Shown here: in pieces, positions 28,601-35,488 of the stretch
Numbering within the stretch: the stretch's first letter is position 1
How the letters are laid out: each line of letters starts with the position of its first letter
Assembly (NCBI GenBank): GCA_016929795.1
Contig: JAFGIA010000249.1
Span: 1-38,835 of the forward strand
Source: Anaerolineae bacterium
GTDB taxonomy: Bacteria; Chloroflexota; Anaerolineae; JAAYZQ01
Length of the DNA: 38,835 nt
Reading direction: 5' to 3'
Notes under the pieces: generated by a model
Database searches by the model: none
What the model was told of the DNA's origin: nothing
Seen by the model: only the letters and a program-made list of their open reading frames with translations
Translations under genes and position numbers: made by a program

Positions 28601-29006
28601 GGCAGCCAGCGCACTTGGCGAAATGGGAAAGAGTCCCGTCGCCGCGGCGCTCTTGTTGCCATTGACTCGCGACCCGGACGCGGCAGTGCGCGTATCCGCT
28701 ATTCTGGCCCTGGGCAAGATCGACAATGGCAGCACTGTGTTGCCGCTGTTGACCGCTCTCAGTGATCCAGAAGGTGATGTGCGCGCGATGGCAGCGCGTG
28801 CATTGGGCAAGCTCCGTGTGAAAGCGGCTGCGCCGAGCATTGCGTCAAGTTCTGTAGCCTTTTCCGAATATCAGGCGCAAGCCTACCTCGAAGCATTGGC
28901 TCAGTTGCAGCCCGAGCTCACACCCCCGTTGAGACAACGATACGCTAGGCAGTTCGGTCATCCTGGATGGGTAGGGATGAAACCGTTGGAAAGTAGCATC
29001 GGTTGA
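22656..29006 (+). CDS. calcineurin-like phosphoesterase-NACHT-HEAT protein (NLR-like)
   Basis: A 2116-residue multidomain protein. Residues 1-330 are a calcineurin-like metallophosphoesterase with all metal motifs intact: D12/H14 (SDLH), D54 (TGD), GNHD 100-103, H227/H228, and GHEH 255-258. Related enzymes are nucleases or cyclic-nucleotide phosphodiesterases. Residues 465-600 are a NACHT NTPase: Walker A GDPGAGKT 471-478, Walker B LIILDGLDE 553-561, and a sensor in ITSRI. A winged-helix and helical region follows to about 1440. Residues 1445-2070 are about 20 regular 31-residue HEAT repeats. The order effector-NTPase-repeat sensor is that of NLR-like STAND proteins. I infer that the repeats sense a ligand and the NACHT oligomerises to activate the phosphoesterase. 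The GTG start has AAGGA 9 nt upstream. Confidence 0.88.
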   Translation: MSETLTWLHLSDLHAGKPRHAWDMRRIIDTLVDDLRHLQCEHDLHPDFIFFTGDAAFGQVGSGKGESLGDQFAEANSFLESVRKAFRPAVRRSRVFLVPGNHDVNRMLTDKGQTDWLDRQGNPHEIDALLERCDIQWNRYMERLEAYSAFLSDHGYNHLLTDRDWLIFGLVRKLGKKKVGIAGFNTAWSCCRDSQEERGRLWMGSHWQMERLSHKIRQADIKIALMHHPPSWLVEAEDTRFSPDLERDFDFILHGHEHKNWILESVDGSVRIAAGACYERSDKENGYNIVRLDFERGQGEAWLREYDSDGGGWRERLIYKKTNNDGVWFLRHGRYTRHGEIEPSLAASAKLKDVEPDWDRIRRQYYRYLAKELKEHLIRGFAPQVGGKLLSLPISRIFMPLSAVEGRPALAQYSEEDTRIEPPGKTAATHDLLLQQEEFGRRYAQLAAEHAVQHRLTLADLLREPRVVLLGDPGAGKTTTTRYIAYALAVGDMTHLGGAVRNRVPVLIRLANYAKAFDQDRTLHLIDYAGREPTPDSDFGRFIQRAIKDGRCLIILDGLDEVASADLRSSITDRIHQMAAAYSDNHFLITSRIVGYDRSPLTREFTHATLAELGSQERERFIQLWYAALETQSDGMRLNTAEDLIEELRAKPQFARMAANPLLLTVTILMYCRGHKLPTRRVQVYQTATETLAEYWMVGRGRTDIDAEEIKAILAPIARRILEGNVAGVIGEADLLPLLSDGIAEWHGIPRKQAEQSARELLPILSEQIGLFLVRGIDVRDRPVYGFLHQTFGEYLAALSLATDLQSGELELERYIHRSVWHEPLLLMAGHLSLTLNTRSLANDLLSAILDHCAPYDDVLQQNTLLAADILADDLHVAAVLRDDILLRLSRLLEHDAPQVRDAALERFARLGRTHHCDAAITALHKLYRSKLKREAEGTDDLWFNLATALIHLKDWDTARPVLGRLLGEGAILSGYWFKAQRLRFKSWQSGAIDHLQSLWHNMDFPLTIVPADNLEESLLGPVDAAQVKQLVGQEGLVTAIQTLLNLVTPSERVALHWIAAIAQEPVSRLELDTFLSSDVPARIRRLAASRLLAGGEREKAPETLRRLVETEPAEALDSVRLLLERGETDRLNCRLLYDISMIADAADAPTAIATLFTLGEDEIALPAALHLLTFRLPDSYTRPEPLWSVASSLIEHPRFRHLGLAAARWLALRPGYSQRLDTCEALLDHRKVDEAIPLFEYLSRECHNQAGTTACEHLLRLKQYDLAAPVLSIMVDHGPPHLRYQACLALSQTRWRLPDIDGDTPSRIELKTSICDRRTRAYQDAQNFFCDAGLEALDTIQPDESLACAAHSLGNLSLHWLRGLSKPVLQGADWSRVSNSDWPVMCLNAALFEMRVGNFSLAHERLAALLRDRAHRLPFPALKQAKVLLGRTVGTQTSVILVDAICDQDLALRDFAINALESLSDARVVPHLTNILATGDALTRQHAVQVLGSMDPHNTIDVLISALRDEDDAVRDEAISSLCKVVTPEIVDRLAPLLQCPPSQSGQYAIEVVACVNDARIVSLLASMLEHRGDMAWRATEILARLNYPEVVPFLLAALDHEDRRVRRTAAQALGQLRASEALALLISALDDPEYTVSEAAAEALGKLGDRAAEDALASLLNNGGRRQRVAAATALGRLGEKSSIPVLTSALADPEEDVQCAAAEALGALGDVSTREPLVRALQRSSSAVQAAALRSLAHLGAMAPVEAIVAKLTDDIPEVRESAVDALGELGTPSVLPNLFDRLSDVDVGVRASVVQVLAHFDGPATTEQLIRMLENQPGRVSSCAAEALAELQDATAITHLVAALRHQESAVRESAMNALVKFDSRSVIACLTSAFEVESEAVREYAVRIIRVLGDVYAVPLLIRALQDKDKRVRQAAAQSLGRLGDAGAIDALVTALGDEDSEVRQSAAKALGDLGSLSAFAPLASLLADGHRGVRAAAASALGEMGKSPVAAALLLPLTRDPDAAVRVSAILALGKIDNGSTVLPLLTALSDPEGDVRAMAARALGKLRVKAAAPSIASSSVAFSEYQAQAYLEALAQLQPELTPPLRQRYARQFGHPGWVGMKPLESSIG
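26985..28865 (+). repeat. HEAT repeat array, about 20 units of 93 bp
   Basis: Coding repeat inside the NACHT gene. Units run D-x-x-x-x-V-R-x-x-A-x-x-A-L-G-x-L-G-D-x-x-x-x-x-x-L-x-x-A-L, nearly all exactly 31 codons without gaps. Units 6-9 and 15-19 are closest to the consensus, while units 3-5 and 13-14 are more divergent. This PBS-lyase/EZ-HEAT type forms a solenoid for protein or nucleic-acid binding. Confidence 0.85.
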
Positions 29007-29039
29007 TGGAAGAAGAATAGATTGACAGGAGGAAGGTTT

Positions 29040-30548
29040 GTGAGCAGATCAGATTCTCCTCCCGGGCCGTTTGAGGATCGCCACAAAGAGTTAAAGGCAA
29101 TTTCCGATTCCCTGGAGCGCCTGGATAAGGGGAAAAGTGTCTACCATTCGGTGCTGAACTTTTACGGCATCCCCAGAATCGGCAAGACGGCGCTTCTCGA
29201 AGAGATCCAGCGACGAAAAACATCTGCGCACCCCGTTGCCTTGACTGATTTACGAAAACTCGCGCCCGCTCTCTCATTCGCCGGTACACCGGCATCTTCT
29301 GAAAGATCACCAGAGAACTTGTTGCCTCACCGGCGTGCTGCAACCATTCTGGAAGACCAAGTTAAGCAGCTAAAGACAGAATGGGCTCGTACACGCGAGT
29401 TCGACCGGGCACTAGACCGCTTCCGCAGGGTGCCCTATCCGCAGGACACCGAGCCCGATAGCTGGCACATATTCACGGAAAACGCTTCCGATGTGGCCAG
29501 GGCATTCGTGGCTTATGTCCACGATCTAGCGGAACAGCGCCAAAGACCGGCTGTCCTTTTGTTCGATAGTGTTGACGATGCCCAATTGGCTGTAAGACGC
29601 TGGTTGGAGAAGGAAGTGTTTTTTCACCTGGCTTCGCGTGGTCGCACCCTTGTCGTCGTTGCCGGGCGCAAGCCTGCGGCATGGGAAGAGATTCAAGTGC
29701 TTCGCCGAACACGGCGCATCAAACTGTTAGAACCGGCTGAGGAAGATACGATGATCGGGATCCCGCCAGGTCCGTGGCGCTCCATTGAACGCCTCATTGT
29801 CAAGCTCACGTCCAACTATCCTCCCTCCAACGAGGCAGTTGTCAAAGAGCTGGAGACAATTGTGTGCGATAATCACATCGGCCCCGAGACATGGAAGCAC
29901 TATGAGTCAAGTCTGGCGAGTTGCATTGTGAAAGACGTTCTCGATGACTTTCTGCTTGCGCATATGCCTCGGGAAATGCAGAGAGCTTTGGAGTTGTGTT
30001 CTCCTCTGCGTCGGTTCGATGCAGACATTCTGCGTGAGATTCTACCGCCGCTTGATCTGATCTTCAATGGATGGGGAAGCCAGGGCTTTATTGATCTGGT
30101 ACAACAAATGAAGGACACTGCCTTGGTGGATCAGATCCCTGGCGAAGAGATCTATGAGATGGACCCTACAGTGCGACGGTTAATGATGCACAAGCTAAGC
30201 ACTCCTTCGGGCGGGACACAAGCACAAATCCATCGTGAAGCCGCCCGGTCCTATCGCACAACGCTTTCCGCCATGAACAAAAAGACCAATACGATCGAAT
30301 GGCTGTATCACATGCTCCACATCTTTCATGTTGGGACGCCACTAGAGGGCGACGTTCAAACTACGCTTGTATCAGAGTTCGAGCAGATACTCGACGAATT
30401 CTATCAGGATGCGCACGCGAGCGTACGATCTCTACTCAAGGATTTTGGCCGCGATCAAGAACTGATCAATCTGCTGATGGAAGATCATGATCGTTTCATC
30501 AACGCAATCAAGAACAAGTTTCCAGAGATTGGGGACTGGGGTGAGTAG
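29040..30548 (+). CDS. STAND/AAA_16-like P-loop ATPase (first partner)
   Basis: A protein of about 502 residues. FEDRHKELKAI at residues 11-21 is the typical entry to AAA_16/STAND ATPases, where an F-x-x-R-x-x-E-L motif precedes the P-loop. Walker A is GIPRIGKT (43-50) and Walker B is VLLFDSVDD (172-180). A sensor-like strand TLVVVAGRKP and a winged-helix-like region follow. The last 150 residues are helical with no named repeat. GTG 29040 is set by AGGAGG (29027-29032, spacing 7); TTG 29022 would add 6 residues. It lies 33 nt after the NACHT gene. The role is unknown; it may form a mixed NTPase assembly with the neighbouring proteins. Confidence 0.75.
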   Translation: MSRSDSPPGPFEDRHKELKAISDSLERLDKGKSVYHSVLNFYGIPRIGKTALLEEIQRRKTSAHPVALTDLRKLAPALSFAGTPASSERSPENLLPHRRAATILEDQVKQLKTEWARTREFDRALDRFRRVPYPQDTEPDSWHIFTENASDVARAFVAYVHDLAEQRQRPAVLLFDSVDDAQLAVRRWLEKEVFFHLASRGRTLVVVAGRKPAAWEEIQVLRRTRRIKLLEPAEEDTMIGIPPGPWRSIERLIVKLTSNYPPSNEAVVKELETIVCDNHIGPETWKHYESSLASCIVKDVLDDFLLAHMPREMQRALELCSPLRRFDADILREILPPLDLIFNGWGSQGFIDLVQQMKDTALVDQIPGEEIYEMDPTVRRLMMHKLSTPSGGTQAQIHREAARSYRTTLSAMNKKTNTIEWLYHMLHIFHVGTPLEGDVQTTLVSEFEQILDEFYQDAHASVRSLLKDFGRDQELINLLMEDHDRFINAIKNKFPEIGDWGE

Positions 30549-30602
30549 TGCTAACGCCGCAGGGTATTCGCAAAGCGCACTTGTACTTGCCGGAGGTCAC
30601 AG

Positions 30603-33600
30603 ATGATCTATGAAGCAGGGGTGCCGTTGATCCCACGCAAGCAAGCAGTAGAGGACTTTGAAATGATTCGACCGATGGATGCGAGTGAGAGGGTTTTAAG
30701 CATCCTCGGTCCGGATGGTGGTGAAGGAAAGACCTGGGCCCTCTTGGGTCTGCAGAAGCACTGTCAAAACCAGGGAATTGAGTGCAATCGCCAGTTGATC
30801 GATTTTTATGACACAGCGAACCAGCGTGTAAGCGGTGTCATGGCGAGCATCGTTTCATCTCTCGATCCCGTTGGCAAATACTTTGAGCCCTATCTCGCAA
30901 AACGCCGGCAATTTGATGACCAGCGTAGTCGCGGATACGGCGGCGAGATCCTTGCTTCTCTCCTGAGCGAGATGAAACAGATCTTTGGGGAGTGCCTCAT
31001 CAATCTCGCCCGAGATCGTAGGACAAATGGAAAGCGGGGAGTCGCACTCTTCTTCGACACGTGGGAGATCATTGAACTCGGTCGCGTGAGTGAGTGGCTG
31101 CTTAACGAGTTTTTACCCATCGCCAAGGATGTCGCGGTGGTGATTGGTGGACGTAGTCGCATTGCTACGGCACCAGGTGCACCGGGCATCCGTGAATATC
31201 AACCGAGCACATTTTCTCTCGACGAGGTTGCCGAATACGTGGGCGCTGTATTAGGGCCATACGATGTTCTCGACCAAGAGGCAATTGATCACTTGGCAAG
31301 GCACCTACTCGGCAAGACAGGCGGAGTTCCCGTTCTGGTCTCTCTTGCCCTCGACATCATTACCCTGCGGCTCTTGCCTTACCTCGACCCAGATAACCTG
31401 GATATTGACTCAATCGTCGACGTGCTGGAGGAAATCCCAGGTGACCGGGTGGAGGAAACTTTACTCGAGGACTTGATCCATCTACTCGGTGCCGAAGGGC
31501 CCGAACGTCAGTGGGCAATTCTTTACATGGCTCTCTTCCGGCGCCGTTTCAACGCCGACATCTATGCTTTTCTACACAGTCTATCAAGCTGGCAGCCTGT
31601 TATCCTGGAGACCTTCAAGCACCTGTACATCGTCAAATACCGAGAACTGGGCGAGCGCTCGTCCGCTGGCGGGCCTCCCGAGATCAATACGCTGCTGCAC
31701 GATCGGATTCGTGATGATGTGAACAAACGGTATTGGGAAGGCAGCATCCCAATCTCCATGGTGCTGGCAGGGAGGCGTGCAAATCTATTTCCCCCCGATC
31801 TGGATCGTCTGTGGGAATCATTTTGTGATGAGGGTTCGAACCGAACGGAGATCCCGGCTTCCGATCTTGGGCCTATCATCGCGTGGCTAAATGAACGCAT
31901 TCTTGAGTATTACAAATCGCAACAAGACGCCTTGCGGCGCGGGCATCAAACAGCCAAGTCGCCAGCGCAGGCCGTCGAGATGGAGCGTCGCAGGCATGCT
32001 CTGTCGGCAGAGGAGCTGCTCTACGAGCTCGATGGTAACGTGGCGAAGGGCTGGGAGCGCTGGCGCCGAGTCTACTATGAGGCGTTTGAAGCATACCAGG
32101 AGGGGTTCTGCGAACAGCTCGAGTTGACCGTTCTGAGTGCCTGGACTCCGGACGAGCTTGCCACTGACCGCGCCAAATGCGAAATTCACGACATGGTGCG
32201 AGTCCGTCAGCAATGGTGGAAAATCCCGGGCGCTGCCACGTCCCGTCAGCATGTGATCAAATCGCTCGAGGAGTTGCTGTTGCAGCAGCGACCTTCAGAG
32301 AACACTCCTGCGCGGGAGCTCCATGCAGATATCTATGGCGCACTGGGATGGGCCTATTCTCTCGAGGGAAACAACCAGCTTGCTCTTTCGCGACGGAGGC
32401 GCGCCGTCGATATGTCGGAAGAGCTTGGACTAGAATGGAATCTCGCCCTCCAGCTCGACTTTTTAGGCCACTCCTATGACATGCAGGGAGACTTTAAAGC
32501 CGCAGACGACGCCTGGACACGCGCTTTTAACATTGCTCGGAACCTCAAGCCGATAGATCGATATCGGCTAGCTTCCGTCGCCATGAAAAGGGCTCACTCG
32601 CTGAACTTGCGGGGACAAACAAGTCCTGCCCTCGGTTATACACAGCTCGCAGCCACGCTGTTCACAGGACTTGGTGATCTACGTAGTCTGGGACTTGCAC
32701 GTAGCTATCAAGGGCGGATCTATCAGGCAATGGGCAAGTTCGGGCATGCTGAAAGGATGCTCAAAGAGGCTGAAAGTCATTGTACGCACTTTGGAGGTCC
32801 CGATGACAGAGTACGGCTCCTGATCAGTCAAGGTGAATTATATCGACGGCGCATCGGCTCGAAAGACAGAAAGAGAGGGGATTACGATCGGGCAAAAAAG
32901 ACGCTCGAGCAGGCAAGCGAAATCGCGCGTGAGAACGATTTTCGTTTCTGGCAGGCAGAAGCCGAAGGAGAACTGGGCGCACTCTTCCGGGACGAGGCAA
33001 ACAGAAAGGCAAAGCAGCGCAAGTTGGAGGAAGCAGAGCAACTGTGGCAAGACGCCGAAAAGAAACTGACAAGTGCGATGGAGATGGTGAAAGAGGAAAG
33101 CCTTTACTTCCGAGTAGCGGATCTTTTGGATGATCTGTGTGATTTGTACTCCATGGAATGGCGGAAGGATCCGAACCAGCGCAGGGCACTCGAAGAAAAA
33201 CTCTTGGATCTGGAGAAAGTAGCAGAAAAGCAACAATACCAGCGTTACATCTCGTCGGCAGCCGATCGTCGTGCTACCCTCCTCTGGAATGATGGAGAGT
33301 ATGATCAGGCTATGAAACTGTATGTCCAAGCCTGTGCCGCCGTGAGCATCAGAACTCGTTCAGGATCGAGTTTCCGCAGCGCCTATGACAGGCTCGTGGG
33401 TATCATCGAGGAAAAACTGCGTGCCCTCGACGATCCGGCTCTCCAAGTCCGGCTTGCCGAAGAAGGAATTCATCTCTGGTCGAAAACAGGGCACCTCCGT
33501 GAGCACCAGCAGTTCACGCTGGCCTGTCAACGCATCCTCTATCCCGCACAATCCACCGAGTATGAAGGCCAGGGTGATGCAGCCTTCGATGAAAAGAAAT

Positions 33601-33899
33601 ATCCAGAAGCATTCGACTTCTATCTGGAAGCTTGCGAAGCGATCGGCCGCGTCACTTCGGCTTCGTTTCAAAACTATGAACATTACATGGATGTGGTCAA
33701 CAAGATAGAGCGTCGATTATACGATCTCGGCTCGCTTAACGAAGCTCTGCACTGGAGCGAGTATATCGAAGAGATGTGGCACAGGAGAAACCAAACCGTC
33801 GATCATCCGGCGCTGCTCGAGGTATGCCACCGGATACAGGAGATGGCTCACTTAAGCACACTAGATTTTTCCCAGTCGGGAGGCGCGAGTTTGACATGA
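30603..33899 (+). CDS. STAND-like ATPase with C-terminal TPR-like repeats (second partner)
   Basis: A 1098-residue protein. A non-standard Walker A GPDGGEGKT (36-44) and Walker B GVALFFDTWE (146-155) sit in an N-terminal P-loop domain, followed by VVIGGRSRI (179-187) as sensor and a winged-helix-like region. From about residue 570 to 1050 helices pair with TPR-like spacing (ADIYGALGWAYSLEGNNQLAL; ARSYQGRIYQAMGKFGHAERM; ADRRATLLWNDGEYDQAMKLY). A strong GGAGGT site lies 5 nt before the ATG. Its stop overlaps an ATG in the radical SAM frame (ATGA), so the two are probably translated together. As in STAND regulators, the TPRs may sense a partner and gate the ATPase. The ligand is unknown. Confidence 0.78.
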   Translation: MIYEAGVPLIPRKQAVEDFEMIRPMDASERVLSILGPDGGEGKTWALLGLQKHCQNQGIECNRQLIDFYDTANQRVSGVMASIVSSLDPVGKYFEPYLAKRRQFDDQRSRGYGGEILASLLSEMKQIFGECLINLARDRRTNGKRGVALFFDTWEIIELGRVSEWLLNEFLPIAKDVAVVIGGRSRIATAPGAPGIREYQPSTFSLDEVAEYVGAVLGPYDVLDQEAIDHLARHLLGKTGGVPVLVSLALDIITLRLLPYLDPDNLDIDSIVDVLEEIPGDRVEETLLEDLIHLLGAEGPERQWAILYMALFRRRFNADIYAFLHSLSSWQPVILETFKHLYIVKYRELGERSSAGGPPEINTLLHDRIRDDVNKRYWEGSIPISMVLAGRRANLFPPDLDRLWESFCDEGSNRTEIPASDLGPIIAWLNERILEYYKSQQDALRRGHQTAKSPAQAVEMERRRHALSAEELLYELDGNVAKGWERWRRVYYEAFEAYQEGFCEQLELTVLSAWTPDELATDRAKCEIHDMVRVRQQWWKIPGAATSRQHVIKSLEELLLQQRPSENTPARELHADIYGALGWAYSLEGNNQLALSRRRRAVDMSEELGLEWNLALQLDFLGHSYDMQGDFKAADDAWTRAFNIARNLKPIDRYRLASVAMKRAHSLNLRGQTSPALGYTQLAATLFTGLGDLRSLGLARSYQGRIYQAMGKFGHAERMLKEAESHCTHFGGPDDRVRLLISQGELYRRRIGSKDRKRGDYDRAKKTLEQASEIARENDFRFWQAEAEGELGALFRDEANRKAKQRKLEEAEQLWQDAEKKLTSAMEMVKEESLYFRVADLLDDLCDLYSMEWRKDPNQRRALEEKLLDLEKVAEKQQYQRYISSAADRRATLLWNDGEYDQAMKLYVQACAAVSIRTRSGSSFRSAYDRLVGIIEEKLRALDDPALQVRLAEEGIHLWSKTGHLREHQQFTLACQRILYPAQSTEYEGQGDAAFDEKKYPEAFDFYLEACEAIGRVTSASFQNYEHYMDVVNKIERRLYDLGSLNEALHWSEYIEEMWHRRNQTVDHPALLEVCHRIQEMAHLSTLDFSQSGGASLT

Positions 33900-33913
33900 T
33901 CGGGCTCAGCACC

Positions 33914-33920
33914 AAGGAGG
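33914..33920 (+). promoter_or_regulatory. strong ribosome site deciding the radical SAM start
   Basis: AAGGAGG lies 5 nt before ATG 33926. The in-frame ATG 33896, which overlaps the upstream stop, has no comparable site. Confidence 0.6.
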
Positions 33921-33925
33921 ATCAA

Positions 33926-35407
33926 ATGGATTTGCCACGCATCCTCGTCAGTGGGCAACCTGCTGACTTTGTAGAATGCCAATGCCAGGCGTGCTCGCAC
34001 GCCATCAGCAGTCTGACCTGGCCTTCAGACTGCAACAACCCCGGATCATCCTTGTTGAAACCTCACAGCAACCTTCACGTAATCCCCCTGAACGCAAGCT
34101 GGCACACCGTTTCCGATTCCGCCATGCCCACCGGTGTGACGGCCCTGAACCCAGCAGCCCGCCATCTCCTCAATACCTTCACCGGCGGCCGCCGAATCCC
34201 GGATGTCCTCGCCGGCCTGCCGTCCAACTGGCCTGCCAACGACTGCCATGCCACCATCGACGATATGCTCCACGCTGGCCTGTTGCACCCCGTGGGTCAG
34301 TCGTGGACCGTCCCACCCGAGGTACCCGATACGCTCGTGGCCTGGCTGCACGTGACCAATGCCTGCAACATGGATTGCGCCTACTGCTACGTGTCACGCA
34401 CTGACGAGTCAATGAACGCGCGCACTGGTTATGCCGCAATCGATGCACTGATGCGATCTGCAGCCAGGGAGGGCTTCCGCCGCGTCAAGATCAAGTATGC
34501 TGGCGGCGAGCCGACCCTGTGCCTCGATCTGGTGCTCCGGCTGCACGGTTATGCGGAGGAGCAAGCTGCCCGCTCGGGGTTGGAGATACAGCCGATTCTC
34601 CTGAGTAATGGCCTCGAGATCGATGACAGCATGCTGCGCGCGATTGCCCGTGCGGGGATCAAACTCGCCATTTCCCTCGACGGACTCAACGGCACGCACG
34701 ATGCGCAAAGGCCGCGTGTCGGTGGAGCCGGATCGGTGCGAAGCGTGCGAGCCACCATCGACCGCGCCCTCGCCCTGGGAATCCGCCCTGATGCGAACGT
34801 GACCGTGACGGCGCGAAACCTGGAAGGACTGCCGGCGACGGTGGTCTGGCTCATCGAGCGCAGTGTGCGCTTTTGCCTGAACTTCTATCGTGAGAACGAC
34901 GTCGATGCGGGACAGTTCACTTTGCAGCCGGAGGACCGCGCTCTAATTGCAGCGATCAAGGATGCCTTTCAGGCTATCGAGTCATGCTTGCCTGACTATC
35001 CCCTGGTTGGCTCGTTACTCGATCGCATCCAGATGCTGGTGCCGCATCACTATGCTTGTGCAGTGGATCACAACCACCTCGCGATTGACCATTATGGGCG
35101 TGTGTCGGCATGCCAGATGGCGATGGACCGGCCTGTGAGCACGGTGTGGGCGGGTGAGCCCTGGCGCGATGTGCGGGATGCACCCGATAGAATCCGTGGA
35201 TTGTCTGTCGAAGACAAGGAGGGGTGCACGACGTGCCGGTGGCGCTATTGGTGTGCGGGTGGTTGCCCACTGCAAACGTACCGGGCGACAGGTCGATACG
35301 ACGTTCGCTCCCCGCAGTGCGCTGTCTACCAGGCCTTGCTGCCTGATATGGTACGCCTCGAAGGGCTACGCCTGGTGAAGGAGGCTGGGCGCAACCAGAT
35401 CAGCTGA
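33926..35407 (+). CDS. radical SAM/SPASM protein with PqqD-like N-terminus
   Basis: A 493-residue enzyme. The radical SAM 4Fe-4S motif is CNMDCAYC (C147, C151, C154), followed by AGGEP. The C-terminal SPASM domain is complete: CX13GX4C starting in HHYACAVD, then CX2CX5CX3C in the EGCTTC...WCAGGC stretch, then a final cysteine, giving room for auxiliary clusters. Residues 55-130 look like a PqqD/RRE peptide-binding winged helix (TALNPAARHLLNTFTGG). Residues 18-36 add four cysteines (CQCQAC, then C36). Such enzymes modify peptides or proteins (RiPP maturases, sulfatase maturases). ATG 33896 would add 10 residues and couple translation to the STAND gene. The substrate is unknown, and the small ORF at 22558 is one candidate. 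Confidence 0.85.
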   Translation: MDLPRILVSGQPADFVECQCQACSHAISSLTWPSDCNNPGSSLLKPHSNLHVIPLNASWHTVSDSAMPTGVTALNPAARHLLNTFTGGRRIPDVLAGLPSNWPANDCHATIDDMLHAGLLHPVGQSWTVPPEVPDTLVAWLHVTNACNMDCAYCYVSRTDESMNARTGYAAIDALMRSAAREGFRRVKIKYAGGEPTLCLDLVLRLHGYAEEQAARSGLEIQPILLSNGLEIDDSMLRAIARAGIKLAISLDGLNGTHDAQRPRVGGAGSVRSVRATIDRALALGIRPDANVTVTARNLEGLPATVVWLIERSVRFCLNFYRENDVDAGQFTLQPEDRALIAAIKDAFQAIESCLPDYPLVGSLLDRIQMLVPHHYACAVDHNHLAIDHYGRVSACQMAMDRPVSTVWAGEPWRDVRDAPDRIRGLSVEDKEGCTTCRWRYWCAGGCPLQTYRATGRYDVRSPQCAVYQALLPDMVRLEGLRLVKEAGRNQIS

Positions 35408-35414
35408 CGTGTAT

Positions 35415-35453
35415 TCGGGCTGGCGGCCTCTGCGATCGCCAGCCCGAGTTTTT
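35415..35453 (+). terminator. intrinsic terminator of the NACHT operon
   Basis: Perfect 11-bp stem TCGGGCTGGCG (35415-35425) and CGCCAGCCCGA (35437-35447), an 11-nt loop, then a T5 tract (35449-35453), 8 bp after the radical SAM stop. It is the clearest rho-independent terminator in the window. Confidence 0.85.
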
Positions 35454-35488
35454 GCTGGAACACCCTTCTGCCCTGAGCTGCCTTTGTG

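Noticed and set aside
26985..28865. The 93-bp periodicity as a CRISPR-like or satellite DNA array
   Set aside because: Units are divergent at DNA level, have no spacers, and are in frame as HEAT repeats of the NACHT protein.
30541..30606. 21-codon frame bridging the two STAND ATPase genes (GTG start over the first stop, TGA over the next ATG)
   Set aside because: An open run of 22 codons is expected often by chance. The next gene has its own strong ribosome site. Kept only as a note because of the coupled layout.
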